From NCBI GenBank assembly GCA_903919715.1, contig CAIXJC010000022.1:1-46478 (forward strand): 46,478 nt of DNA. Direction: 5' to 3'. The notes under the pieces are model-generated. The model saw nothing but the letters and a program-made list of their open reading frames with translations, was not told where the DNA came from and did no database searches. The position numbers and the translations under genes were made by a program. Every line of letters begins with the position of its first letter. Position 1 is the stretch's first letter. Origin of the DNA: an uncultured bacterium. Lineage in GTDB: Bacteria; Planctomycetota; Phycisphaerae; Phycisphaerales; SM1A02. This document shows positions 7,159 through 16,127 of this stretch, piece after piece.

Positions 7159-10100
7159 CTAGAAATTGACTTGATAGTTCAGACCGACCGCGAAATCTAT
7201 GCCAGCGGTGTATGAAGACTGAAGGCCAGTGATTCCCTCACTTGTTTGGTACTGGGTTTGAATTTCTGGATTCAGAATATTCTTCAGCCCAAGGGAAAGT
7301 CTCAATCCTTCAAGCAGTTCCTGCGAGTACGTGAAGTTGAGAGTTCCATAAGACAATTGATAGATGGCAGGCGTGAGGAGAGTCGTGTGTGGATTGGCTG
7401 CCGTAATCAACGACGTGCCTTGCAAGTTGTAAAAAAGTCCGATCTGCGTGCCCCAAGGTTTGTACTCATAGGTTGCGTTGAGATTCAGAACATAATCTGG
7501 AGTCGCTGTCATCGGTTGGGTTGTGTCGTTGACGCCGTACACAGCGAGTGCAGCGGCGTCCGCGTCGGAGAGCGTGACTTGCGATGACATGACGGTCATA
7601 TTGCAGCCGAGAGCGAGTCCCTCGAATTCCTCACCGAGCAACGGATCGAGTGTGACTCGAGCTTCAAATTCTGCGCCATACAACTGACCATCTGGGAAGT
7701 TGAGCGGACTCGTGTAAGAAAATCCTTCCGTGTATCGCTGCACATACTGAATTGGATCTTGGATGTCCTTATAAAAAAGTGATCCAGAGAGCAGCCACTT
7801 CTCGTGTGGCGTCCAGTCCAGACGAATGTCATAGTTGTTGAGTGAACTCATTTGCAGTGCGGGGTTGCCGATAAAGATTGGACCACCGATGTACTCATAC
7901 TGAACGACTGGAACTAGTTCAAAGAAATTCGGTCGGGCCAAAGTTTGTGCGAAGGACGTTCGCAAGACAAGGTCGTCTTGAAGGTTCCAGTTCCAACCAA
8001 TCATCGGGAGGACTCGATTGTCAGTGAAATTCGCATCCCATTCATTCGGACCGTCAAAGTTTTGGACGGCCTGCGTCTGCACATTGATCCAGTTCGCATT
8101 CTCGTCAGGGAGGACAGTCGTCGACATTTCTGTCTTTTCGTATCGAGCACCTGTCACAATATTCATTGTTTCATTGATTGGCATATCGACCATCCCGTAG
8201 TACGCCATAATGTTTTGCGCGCCGTCGTACGAGATATCAGTTGTCGATTGATAGATTGGATGATCTTGACTTGGAAAAACTGCACTCCACGGTTTGTCAA
8301 ATGGACTCGAATAGGATGAGTCTGGATCACCAGTATTACTGAAGGTGTCTTGTGTAAATGAGCGACCGACCGAATCGACGAATACTCCAGCCTTGATGTA
8401 CCCCGGTCGATCGTTCCACTGCATGAAAGGCAATTTCACATTCGATGCACCTTGTGTGCTGTTTTCCTCGTTGTAATAACTGATGTGCTGTACCCATCCA
8501 ACAAACGCGCTCTGTGCAGGCGGATATTGGATCCATTGCTCAGGAAGGACAAAGCCAGGGGCCACTTGATATGGAGGAACCCAATATGCCGCAAACTGAG
8601 TTTGGTCTGGTTGATTTTCTGTGGCTTGACTGAGTGAGAATCGCCAGTCCAGTATTGGTGCGCCGAAGGTTGAATCAGAATCCTTGTTGGTGTCACCAAG
8701 ACCAAGAAATCCCAGTGTGTGCTCTCCGCTCAGAATGAGCGACTGAGTTCCCATTTGACTGTAATCAAGTGTTTCAAGTCGGTTGTATGGTGCAGCTTCT
8801 GGAACATCATGGCCGATACCTTCGAGGTCGTATGGGTCGTATCCCGGGAAGAAATAGTCCTTTCCGTTTGTGTCGACGAGTAGTACAGCTTGATTTTCCG
8901 ACAGTGATGTGTAGAGGAACTTTGCGGCAAGTTTGTTGTTTTCTGTTTCGAGTCCCAGGATTCCCATTCCGCCCCACTGAACGGATTGAGTTCCCTGTGT
9001 CACGTCAAAGAGTTGGGTCTTAAAGTCGTCCCCAGTTCCAAATTTTTCTGGGACGAGTGGCGTTCCTGGACCTTCTTGCTCGAGGGAGTTCAGGACTCCG
9101 TTATCGAAGTACGAGGCATTTTGGTCATAGAAAAAATTTCCAAATGCTCCAAACTTCGTTCCTTCGTCCATCTCCCACGTGTTGCCACCTGCAAGGGACC
9201 ATTTATAGATAGCTGGCGCATCGCCTGTTGTCGTTCCAGTTGGGTTGTTTGGCCATGATTGTCCGTTCTGATCAGGATGAGTTGCAAGAGTGTTGTTTTC
9301 ACCAAAGGTTCCCAGCGTTCCGCCTGGGTACATGAGGAAACTTCCGTTCTTGACTTGCGAATTGAATCCAATCTGTGACTTGAACTGCAAAAATCCTTCG
9401 TCTGGAATGTCTTTCAAATCAATATTGACTGCTCCACCAGAGGCGTCACCTTGTTGATCAGGCGTAAATGTCTTGCTGACTTGAATGCTTTCGAGAACCG
9501 CGCTTGGAAACTGATCAAGTTTGACAGCTCGTTTATTTGGATCGGCACTCGGCAATCGGACTCCATCGAGAAGTGTGCTGACGTATCGATCTGGGAGCCC
9601 GCGAATGACCGCATATTTTCCATCCTGAAGAGTCGCGCCAGGCACGAGAAGCAGCACGGCAGCAGCATCAGCAGCTCCAGATCGGTTGATTATTTCCACA
9701 CCAACGGAGTCGAGAAGTTGAGGGCTCTCGAGTCGCAGTTGAAGTTCGAGGGTCGGAATGAACGTAATCGCCTTGAGATCGACAGGCTCGACGATCTCCT
9801 TTTCTTCTTTTACATCGCCACCAAGATCGACATCTTGAACGACAAATTCGTCCATATCCTCGAATTCTCCAGCCATATACACGTCGGTATCGACGAGTTG
9901 CCCAGCATTAACCTGGATATTGGCTTTGACCTCTCGGACATATCCGTCTTTCGTGATGACCAACGTGTGTGGACCGACGGGGAGATTCGGCAAGACATAC
10001 GAACCGTTTTCGTTGGTCGAGGCGCGGGTTTTCAGCCCGAGGATGCTGACAGTGGCGCCGCGAATTGGTGCATCAAATTCCTTGTCGTACACGATTCCAC

Positions 10101-10197
10101 GAATTGAACCGCCGACTGGCGATTGCGCCTGCGCAAAACACGCCAGGATGCAAACGACAAGGATGAAAATGAAATTCGTTTGATTCGAAATCACCAT
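7159..10197 (-). CDS. TonB-dependent receptor with N-terminal carboxypeptidase-regulatory-like domain
   Basis: 1012 residues. A signal peptide (about 1-24, ending FAQAQ) is followed by a CarboxypepD_reg-like beta domain (about 30-108: IRGIVYDKEFDAPIRGATV ... GYVRE). An acidic linker comes next, then a plug domain (about 150-265; DGKYAVIRGLPDRYV, LDGVRLPS, GDASGGAVNI), then a large beta-barrel ending NYQVNF with a terminal Phe typical of outer-membrane proteins. It should move a scarce substrate across the outer membrane using the TonB-ExbB-ExbD genes upstream. Its ATG overlaps the TGA of the TPR lipoprotein gene by 7 bases (10191-10197), so the two are translationally coupled. Substrate unknown: there is no siderophore or cobalamin gene nearby. 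The CarboxypepD_reg extension is common in receptors for complex organic substrates. Confidence 0.92.
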   Translation of the reverse strand: MVISNQTNFIFILVVCILACFAQAQSPVGGSIRGIVYDKEFDAPIRGATVSILGLKTRASTNENGSYVLPNLPVGPHTLVITKDGYVREVKANIQVNAGQLVDTDVYMAGEFEDMDEFVVQDVDLGGDVKEEKEIVEPVDLKAITFIPTLELQLRLESPQLLDSVGVEIINRSGAADAAAVLLLVPGATLQDGKYAVIRGLPDRYVSTLLDGVRLPSADPNKRAVKLDQFPSAVLESIQVSKTFTPDQQGDASGGAVNIDLKDIPDEGFLQFKSQIGFNSQVKNGSFLMYPGGTLGTFGENNTLATHPDQNGQSWPNNPTGTTTGDAPAIYKWSLAGGNTWEMDEGTKFGAFGNFFYDQNASYFDNGVLNSLEQEGPGTPLVPEKFGTGDDFKTQLFDVTQGTQSVQWGGMGILGLETENNKLAAKFLYTSLSENQAVLLVDTNGKDYFFPGYDPYDLEGIGHDVPEAAPYNRLETLDYSQMGTQSLILSGEHTLGFLGLGDTNKDSDSTFGAPILDWRFSLSQATENQPDQTQFAAYWVPPYQVAPGFVLPEQWIQYPPAQSAFVGWVQHISYYNEENSTQGASNVKLPFMQWNDRPGYIKAGVFVDSVGRSFTQDTFSNTGDPDSSYSSPFDKPWSAVFPSQDHPIYQSTTDISYDGAQNIMAYYGMVDMPINETMNIVTGARYEKTEMSTTVLPDENANWINVQTQAVQNFDGPNEWDANFTDNRVLPMIGWNWNLQDDLVLRTSFAQTLARPNFFELVPVVQYEYIGGPIFIGNPALQMSSLNNYDIRLDWTPHEKWLLSGSLFYKDIQDPIQYVQRYTEGFSYTSPLNFPDGQLYGAEFEARVTLDPLLGEEFEGLALGCNMTVMSSQVTLSDADAAALAVYGVNDTTQPMTATPDYVLNLNATYEYKPWGTQIGLFYNLQGTSLITAANPHTTLLTPAIYQLSYGTLNFTYSQELLEGLRLSLGLKNILNPEIQTQYQTSEGITGLQSSYTAGIDFAVGLNYQVNF

Positions 10198-11459
10198 GGA
10201 TCAGTCAAAGAATTTCGAATGCTGTCAATGCGACGCATCAGGTCTGATGTTGGCAAAATGCCGTACTTCGCCATTGAAATACATGTTGCACAAAGGTCTT
10301 CGGCACGTGGACGAGCATTCGGGTTGATCGCTCCTTCTTCGAGCGCTGCCGCATAGCACGCAATCGCTTCGTCGCGGTCGCCGAGCTCGCAGAACCCTTC
10401 GGCCAATGCACGAAGTGATGTCGCGCGGCGAAGGTCGACAATGCCATCACGTCGAGTCGAGTGTTCTGAGTGCAATTTTTGCAATTGCTGGCGTGCCCCC
10501 TGTGTATCGCCCATTCGCTGATGCGCCCGAGCAACCAGTGCACCAAGTGGCGCGACATCTTCCGGCAGAAAAGTTGTCGATGAAAATATTTCAGTTGCAG
10601 AATGAAGCTTCACAAGTGCAAGGTCGGTGTGATGATTCTTGTAAAGCAGATCTGCAAGATCGATTTCGCATTTCACTTGGAGATCTAACGGCAGACCAGG
10701 AATCGCGTTGTCGATAGCCTTCAGCGCTCGATTGGACCGTATTTCATCATCGGACACGCGATCGAGCCACGCCATGTATCCATCGATTGCACCACGAACG
10801 AGATCGAAGTTCTTTGTAGCGATTGCTTTATCAAACATGTCTGCCTGAGTATCGAGTTGGGCCGGAAGCATGGTGACGGTTCGTGCGACTTCGATTTTTC
10901 CCAGTTCTGCTTGTGTTGCCCCTTGAACAAGCTCATATGCCTTGGCGGTGTCGCCGAGCTGCACATAAAGCTTGGCGGATTCCGTGATGACTCGTTCGTG
11001 GCGCCAGTCCGTTTCGCCTGCCGCAACTTCTATTGCTCTCGCCGCAAAGTCGCGCGCATGTTGTGGATCGTTCATCGTCGCATAGCGCTGCCCAATCAGC
11101 GCGAACATTTCTCCTTGACGCCATCCATCGATCTTCGATGCGTACTTGATCGCTTGATCGAGAGAGCCATTGTCGAGGCAGGTTTGCGCCACAAGGGCTT
11201 GCATTCGTGCGCGATCGCGTGCATGTGGTTCAGTTGGGATGCTGGTCCCGATCTGAAATGCTATTTCGAGGAGTGCGTCTCTCGATGCTGTTGTAGGCGA
11301 AGAGCCCGCAGAGCTTTGTGCAGCAGGCGTCGCTGTCTTCTGTTCGACAGGAACGGCATTGTTCGGTTGCGTACTTTCGTCGGCGCAACCGACTGGCCCC
11401 ATTGCCACGATGGACAGCGCTACGTGAAGGAGAGTTTTTTGTCTGTGGGATAATTTCAC
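10191..11459 (-). CDS. TPR-like lipoprotein coupled to the TonB receptor
   Basis: 422 residues if started at GTG 11459 (VKLSHRQKTL). An ATG in frame at 11507 lies inside a hairpin and would add 16 residues without any feature. The GTG has AGGA about 7 bases upstream. A hydrophobic stretch leads into GPVGC, an imperfect lipobox with Cys25. After a Thr/Ser/Ala linker the protein is a chain of helical hairpins with TPR-like spacing (QAIKYASKIDG, DPQHARDFAARAIEVAA, DTAKAYELV, DEAIACYAAALEEGA). It lies between the secreted dockerin protein and the receptor and overlaps the receptor by 7 bases. It probably scaffolds the receptor or its cargo in the periplasm, or works with the other TPR protein of the locus. 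That role is inference. Confidence 0.8.
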   Translation of the reverse strand: MKLSHRQKTLLHVALSIVAMGPVGCADESTQPNNAVPVEQKTATPAAQSSAGSSPTTASRDALLEIAFQIGTSIPTEPHARDRARMQALVAQTCLDNGSLDQAIKYASKIDGWRQGEMFALIGQRYATMNDPQHARDFAARAIEVAAGETDWRHERVITESAKLYVQLGDTAKAYELVQGATQAELGKIEVARTVTMLPAQLDTQADMFDKAIATKNFDLVRGAIDGYMAWLDRVSDDEIRSNRALKAIDNAIPGLPLDLQVKCEIDLADLLYKNHHTDLALVKLHSATEIFSSTTFLPEDVAPLGALVARAHQRMGDTQGARQQLQKLHSEHSTRRDGIVDLRRATSLRALAEGFCELGDRDEAIACYAAALEEGAINPNARPRAEDLCATCISMAKYGILPTSDLMRRIDSIRNSLTDPW

Positions 11460-11470
11460 ATTGATTCCTG

Positions 11471-11521
11471 AAAGAGAAAGGAGCGTCTGATGCAGAGAAT
11501 GTCTCAATCACCAGACGCTCC
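11471..11521 (-). terminator. Terminator/attenuator hairpin after the dockerin gene
   Basis: GGAGCGTCTG (11480-11489) pairs perfectly with CAGACGCTCC (11512-11521). Inside the loop GAGA-ATG-TCTC (11495-11505) can form a second small stem. On the minus strand the hairpin is followed by TTTCTCTTT (complement of 11471-11479). It starts 50 bases past the dockerin-gene stop and ends 12 bases before the GTG of the TPR lipoprotein gene. It probably reduces, rather than abolishes, expression of the TPR-receptor pair. Confidence 0.7.
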
Positions 11522-11570
11522 GATTCAAGCCAAATTGGTCACAGTGCTCGAATTGCACTCGACCGACCAC

Positions 11571-13295
11571 TTAGATGCAGTTGCCCCAACCGCTCAATAC
11601 TGCGGCAAGGTCGGCGCCATTCGTGGTGCCGTCGTGATTGATGTCAGAAGCTCCTGATGATCCCCAGCCGCTCAAGACTCCAGCAAGGTCGCTTCCATTG
11701 ATGAGACCGTCCGCGTTGAGATCTGCTGGGCAAGCTGTTGCGCAGCCGCCGGGAGGCGCGACGCTCATTCCGTAAGCATCTGTTGCAGTCCATCCACAGA
11801 GCCAGTTCTCATTCGGCCCGAATGCGCCGCGGTATTGAGCCTGTGCGAAAAACCCATCGCTCGGTGCGCTGGCGACACTTGTTGCAGCATCATTGGTTGC
11901 GCGTGGGTCCAAGAGAATGACAGGTTGGACGACGACAGTTCCCGAAATCACGTTTGGTCCACGGGTGATGCTCGCGATTGGAGACGAACCTGCGGCTGCC
12001 AAGACATTGTTATTGCCAGCAGCAAAGACGCCGCGGGAGTTTGCTTCGGTATACGCAGCAGCATTCACATTGTTATAGAAAACGCTATCGGTGTACTGAA
12101 TAAGCTTTCCTGCTTTTTGTGCGGTGTATGCAGCAGCTGGATTTGCGAAAGGATTCACCGAGGAGTAGACATTGTAGTTTGTTGTCCATGTGTCAATCCA
12201 CGAAAGTGTCCCGTTGTATCCATAACCTGTTTGACCGCCAGTTGCTTCACCGTCTGTGTTGTCATTCTTGACTACTTCTTTTCCGATATCCATAAAGATG
12301 CAGTTGTTGAACTGCGCGCGCATATTGTCGCGGTACTTCGTTCCAGCCTTCCCACTGAGAGGTTGACCGATGATTGTCATGTTGTAGAAGTTCGCTGTGC
12401 TGACTGGTTGAGCGTCAGACTTCTCCGCGCCGTCCATTTCAACACTCGAGTCACAGAACCCAGAACCAGATGCCGCACCTGCGATTGAATATCCAGACAC
12501 AAGCAATCCGAATTGAACTCGACCACGCCATCCTTGATCGACGTCGAATGAATCGTCGCCGATGTTCCAGATACTGACATACTTCAAGTCGACATTACCG
12601 CCCCAAATTTCGATTCCGTCATCGACGTTGTTCATGATCTCGATGTGGTCAATGATTGTCTCTTTGCCGACGCCTCCGAGCGATAGTCCGTTCAACTCGT
12701 TGCCAAGTCCAACGACTTTTCCACCATATCGAAGCGAGACATATTCAAATCGTCCGCTGTTATCGAGGTCATTTCCGCCGCCGTAGAACGTACGAGTATC
12801 GCCGCTTCCACTTGCTGTCAGACCTTCCATATTCGCATAGTTGCCAGCATTTGGTGCGGCAGTATTGCCGACAACTGCGCCAGCGCCATACTTGCCGATG
12901 TACGCATTTCCCATAACCGTGACATTTCCCCACTCGTTTGCTGATGCGCGCCAGGTTCCAGTCTTTGGATTTCCAGCAGTCCATGTTGCCACGTCAGCCT
13001 TTGACGTAAAGATGACCGGTTCGAGCTTTGTTCCCACGCATTCGATGCGTGCATCACGGGTGACGGCCAATGAGCCCCCTACATCACTTGCGATGACCGT
13101 GCCCGCTTGAATGGTCAATGTCGCTCCTGGGAGGATGTATCGCTGACCTTGCAGGTTGTATGTGTTGTCCTTGGTCCAAGTGGTTGACGTTGCGATGTCG
13201 TTGGAAATTAAAACCTCCGCAGCATTTGCTGCGCCAACGACGAATGATGCGCCGATCGTGGCGGCGAGTGTTGTCCAAAGCGTACGATTCTTCAT
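11571..13295 (-). CDS. Secreted beta-helix-like protein with C-terminal dockerin-like EF-hand repeats
   Basis: 574 residues. Signal peptide about 1-25 (ending AANAAE). The main part (about 30-500) carries motifs of a large secreted family: LPGATLTIQAGTVI, PVIFTS, WGNVTVMGNA, YGGGNDLDNSGRFEYVSLRYGG, a NELNGLSLGGVG turn, NNVDDGIEIWGG and GDDSFDVDQGW. It is probably a right-handed beta-helix or solenoid. The C-terminus (about 523-574) has two calcium-binding repeats, DLNADGLINGSDL and DINHDGTTNGADL, each followed by VLSGWG: a dockerin type I-like module. Similar proteins in Bacteroidota and Proteobacteria are, to my knowledge, often found next to CarboxypepD_reg TonB receptors. It probably binds the receptor's substrate outside the cell, or docks on the surface; the ligand is unknown. 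AAAGG lies 12-16 bases before the ATG. Confidence 0.85.
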   Translation of the reverse strand: MKNRTLWTTLAATIGASFVVGAANAAEVLISNDIATSTTWTKDNTYNLQGQRYILPGATLTIQAGTVIASDVGGSLAVTRDARIECVGTKLEPVIFTSKADVATWTAGNPKTGTWRASANEWGNVTVMGNAYIGKYGAGAVVGNTAAPNAGNYANMEGLTASGSGDTRTFYGGGNDLDNSGRFEYVSLRYGGKVVGLGNELNGLSLGGVGKETIIDHIEIMNNVDDGIEIWGGNVDLKYVSIWNIGDDSFDVDQGWRGRVQFGLLVSGYSIAGAASGSGFCDSSVEMDGAEKSDAQPVSTANFYNMTIIGQPLSGKAGTKYRDNMRAQFNNCIFMDIGKEVVKNDNTDGEATGGQTGYGYNGTLSWIDTWTTNYNVYSSVNPFANPAAAYTAQKAGKLIQYTDSVFYNNVNAAAYTEANSRGVFAAGNNNVLAAAGSSPIASITRGPNVISGTVVVQPVILLDPRATNDAATSVASAPSDGFFAQAQYRGAFGPNENWLCGWTATDAYGMSVAPPGGCATACPADLNADGLINGSDLAGVLSGWGSSGASDINHDGTTNGADLAAVLSGWGNCI

Positions 13296-13563
13296 TGAGG
13301 GTGAACCTTTCTGGATTGAATTTCGAAGCCAAATAGATGCGGAATCGAACGTCGATCCGCCGCGGATGAATGGATAAAACGCATCCGTGTCGTGCTTAAA
13401 TATTTCATAAGCATCGACTCCAAAACACTACTACGGCAACATTCGAATACAAGTGTGCTCTTGGTTAAGAGTCCGTGAACATGCGTGTGATGCATGGGGA
13501 AGATTGTGAAGGAACACGCGAAGCCGTGTGTTCAGATCGCAAGAAGAAAGCGTTTAGAAATCA
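13296..13563. promoter_or_regulatory. 268-base regulatory gap before the dockerin gene
   Basis: This is the longest gap inside the TonB locus. Just past the TPR-gene stop is an imperfect 9-bp stem (13512-13533, GAACACACG / CGCGTGTTC, one mismatch) without a T-run, followed by a small CTCTT-AACC-AAGAG hairpin (13458-13471). Nearer the dockerin start is a palindrome ATCCGCCGCGGAT (13355-13367) that could be an operator. I see no convincing -35/-10 pair. The layout suggests that the dockerin gene has its own promoter here. Confidence 0.45.
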
Positions 13564-14973
13564 TCAGCGCTTGCTTTTCGATGCACGCTCGACCTGTTCG
13601 ATGTATCGGGCAATATCTTCACGTGGTTTCAAGGATTGTGCGTCACGTAGCAGGGGGAGCGCTTCGCCGAATCGACCTTGACCGACAAAGACTTGTGCGA
13701 TTTTCACTTTGGCGTTGGCGGCAAACGCATCAATACGCGCTGCTCGCTCGTAGTACAGAATCGATTGATCTGGCTTGCCCGCTCGGTTGTAGTGCTGTCC
13801 GAGCAACATGAGTGCCTCACCATCGAGTGGATCGAGTTGGATGACTTCTTCGAGGGCTGATGCCGTTTCATCGTCGCCTGCGCCGCTGTTCATCGCGAGC
13901 CTCGCTTGCAACTTGAGCAGCTTGCGCTTGTCGACATCGTTGATTGAGTCGCCCCAATTCGATTTAACGCGAGCGAGAAGAGTTTTCGCTTGGAGTAACC
14001 CGCCGCGCGCGGCGAGCATCTCTGTTGACCGCATCGGTCGCACCACGCTTTGTGCTGGATTCTTGGTGATTGCGCGATCAAATGCGCTGAGTGCGAGATC
14101 CTGAAGCCCCTCAGAAACATAGATATCACCGAGTGTGTACAGACTGTCGACGGTGGACTTGCCGATTGAGTCGAGCGCCTCAAGATTGACCGCAGCCTTA
14201 ATTGGCTGCTTAAGACCTAAGTATGTGTGTGCCTGCAAGAGCCAGAAATCGGCTTTGTCTGGAAAGGTCGTAATCAACACATCTAACAAACTTGCAGCGT
14301 CTTCGTATTTCGCCTGCTTGAAGACAGAACGAGTGAGTCCAAGCCGCCATTCAACATTGTCAGGTTGCAGAAGCAATGCGTTGCGATACGCCGCTTCCGC
14401 AGGCTGATAGTCCTGACGTGCAGAATGACAGTATCCCAGCAGTCCGTACGTGTACGCATCTGCGCCACCCAGCTCGATCATCTTGTTAAACGCTGCAATT
14501 GCACTTTCAAATTGACTCTTGCGAGTACAGATCAAACCAATGCTTCGGTATGCACGCCGAAAATTCGGAAACTTCGCAACGGCGTTTCGATAATTGATCA
14601 GCGCATCATCCATCTTGTCCTGTTGAAACAGTGCGCCACCGAGGGTGAGATCAATCGTTGCCGAAGAGTCTGGTTTGACGGAATCTTTGAGGAGCGCCTC
14701 CGCTGCTGGGAGTTCATCTGCCATGAGTTGTCGCACCAGTTCGAGCAGCGCCATATCGTCCTGAGATATGCGAGGCTCGATATCTGGATTGATGCCGTAT
14801 CCGCCAATAAACGATTTTTGGAAACCAGGATCGTTCCAAATCAGTGACAAGTCTGGCTGCGAAATCTGCATCGACGGTCCTGGTGCCGAATCTCCGTTCG
14901 AATGCGGCACATCGGCTGACGCATGAAAACCGAGGAGAGTTACGCCGATGATTGTGATGAATTGGAATCGCAT
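13564..14973 (-). CDS. Exported TPR protein of the TonB system
   Basis: 469 residues. Signal peptide about 1-20 (ending HASAD), then a non-repetitive start, then tandem TPR units from about residue 75 to the end. Examples are DDALINYRNAVAKFPNFRRAY, FESAIAAFNKMIELGG, YQPAEAAYRNALLLQPDN, LALSAFDRAITKNPA, PDQSILYYERAARIDAF and FGEALPLLRDAQSLKP. It starts 4 bases after the TonB stop, so it is the last gene of the DUF3450-ExbB-ExbD-TonB-TPR run. TPR proteins at exactly this place accompany TonB2-like systems in Vibrio and Shewanella. It probably works in the periplasm as a scaffold between energy transducer and receptor. No lipobox is seen, so it should be soluble. Confidence 0.87.
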   Translation of the reverse strand: MRFQFITIIGVTLLGFHASADVPHSNGDSAPGPSMQISQPDLSLIWNDPGFQKSFIGGYGINPDIEPRISQDDMALLELVRQLMADELPAAEALLKDSVKPDSSATIDLTLGGALFQQDKMDDALINYRNAVAKFPNFRRAYRSIGLICTRKSQFESAIAAFNKMIELGGADAYTYGLLGYCHSARQDYQPAEAAYRNALLLQPDNVEWRLGLTRSVFKQAKYEDAASLLDVLITTFPDKADFWLLQAHTYLGLKQPIKAAVNLEALDSIGKSTVDSLYTLGDIYVSEGLQDLALSAFDRAITKNPAQSVVRPMRSTEMLAARGGLLQAKTLLARVKSNWGDSINDVDKRKLLKLQARLAMNSGAGDDETASALEEVIQLDPLDGEALMLLGQHYNRAGKPDQSILYYERAARIDAFAANAKVKIAQVFVGQGRFGEALPLLRDAQSLKPREDIARYIEQVERASKSKR

Positions 14974-14977
14974 TGTG

Positions 14978-15697
14978 TTATCTCGATTGAAAACGAATAG
15001 GGACTCGCATGCGGCAGCTCACGCGCTGACCGCCCTTGATTGCAGGCTCAAACTTCCATTGACGAACGGCCTCCAATGCTGGCGCATCGAATTCAGGATG
15101 TGAAGACTTTTCCACGCGCGGATTGACCACTCGACCTGTTTCGTCGACGATAAAAATGAGGGTCACCACGCCTTCGATATTCTTTGCGCGCATTTCAGCG
15201 GGATATGCGCCAGCAACTTGATGCACGGCGCGGGGTCGTTGATCAATTTCGGAGAGGCTGAATGCTCCTTGAAATTCCTGATCATCAGCACCCGCTCGTC
15301 CAGTTCCACCGATTCGCCCACCGGAAGCAAGCGAAAGTCCTCCGCCGAAATCTGCGCCGCCACCACCATTAGATCCATTGAGTACTTGTTCAATGGCGCT
15401 CAAACTTGCAGCATCGAGAGCGGGCGCGTCATCACTTGCCACGGGCGAGTCGACACTTTGAAGAACTTGGTTTGGATCCGGAGGTGCGTCGGATTCGGAC
15501 TTCAATTCTTCCTGCACCTGTTCTTTGACCTGTTCGTCAGCCTTGTCCTTCTCGACGTCTGTGGACAAGAGTTCCACATTCTGATGGCTTGAATGATTCT
15601 TCTCGTCATCAAGAAAAAGAATCCCGCCAAAACAAATAACCGCAAGGTGCACAACGAATGCGCCGACGATGCACAAGATCACGCGCACCTTCATCAT
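14978..15697 (-). CDS. tonB: TonB energy transducer
   Basis: 239 residues. A single N-terminal membrane helix (about 5-27) is followed by a linker, then a TonB C-terminal domain (about 150-239; AYPAEMRAKNIEGVV, VRQWKFEPA, VPIRF). The linker is unusual: the normal long Pro-Lys/Pro-Glu repeat is replaced by an acidic, Lys/Glu-rich segment (about 40-75) and a Gly-rich segment (about 108-140). It transmits proton-motive force from ExbB-ExbD to the outer-membrane receptor, most likely the receptor encoded at 7159-10197. The ATG overlaps the ExbD stop (ATGA, 15694-15697). A second ATG follows immediately; either could be used. Confidence 0.92.
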   Translation of the reverse strand: MMKVRVILCIVGAFVVHLAVICFGGILFLDDEKNHSSHQNVELLSTDVEKDKADEQVKEQVQEELKSESDAPPDPNQVLQSVDSPVASDDAPALDAASLSAIEQVLNGSNGGGGADFGGGLSLASGGRIGGTGRAGADDQEFQGAFSLSEIDQRPRAVHQVAGAYPAEMRAKNIEGVVTLIFIVDETGRVVNPRVEKSSHPEFDAPALEAVRQWKFEPAIKGGQRVSCRMRVPIRFQSR

Positions 15698-16125
15698 TTT
15701 TTATCCGTGTTGATGCCGACCTTGGCAATCCCCAATTTTCGAACCTCATCGAGGATTCCGACGACGTATTTGAAATCCGCTGCGCCGTCACTATTGATGA
15801 TCACCTTTGGATCCTTCGATGTCAGTTTGAATGTCTGCAGCTTCATCGGCAGTTGTGCGAGCGTGATCTTGTCTTTGTTAAAGAAAATCTCGCCCTTTTC
15901 ATTGACGCTCAACGTGACGGCCTTCTCCATTTCAGACTGATCACCGAGTGATTGGGCCGACGCTGCACCAGGCAGCGCAACCTGCACTCCTTGATTCTTC
16001 GACATGCTGAGTGAAACCATGATGAATGTGGCTAAAAGGAAAAAGATGATGTCGATCAGAGGAATGATCTCGATTCGAGCTTTTTTCTTTTTGCCGCGGG
16101 AGAGCCCGCCACCACCACCAGCCAC
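15694..16125 (-). CDS. exbD: ExbD/TolR-family proton-channel subunit
   Basis: 143 residues beginning at GTG 16125, with a strong GGAGGGAAC ribosome-binding site nine bases upstream. This is one of the best in the window and supports the unusual start. A Gly/Lys-rich cytoplasmic N-terminus precedes one membrane helix (about 21-42) with the conserved channel aspartate Asp25 in IPLIDIIFFLL. The remainder is the periplasmic ExbD/TolR domain. It forms the H+-driven motor with the long ExbB encoded 2 bases upstream and powers TonB encoded immediately downstream (ATGA overlap). Full length for the family. Confidence 0.93.
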   Translation of the reverse strand: MAGGGGGLSRGKKKKARIEIIPLIDIIFFLLATFIMVSLSMSKNQGVQVALPGAASAQSLGDQSEMEKAVTLSVNEKGEIFFNKDKITLAQLPMKLQTFKLTSKDPKVIINSDGAADFKYVVGILDEVRKLGIAKVGINTDKK

Positions 16126-16127
16126 GG

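Noticed and set aside
13512..13533. Terminator after the TPR gene of the TonB operon
   Set aside because: The stem has a mismatch and no T-run, so it is listed only within the regulatory gap.
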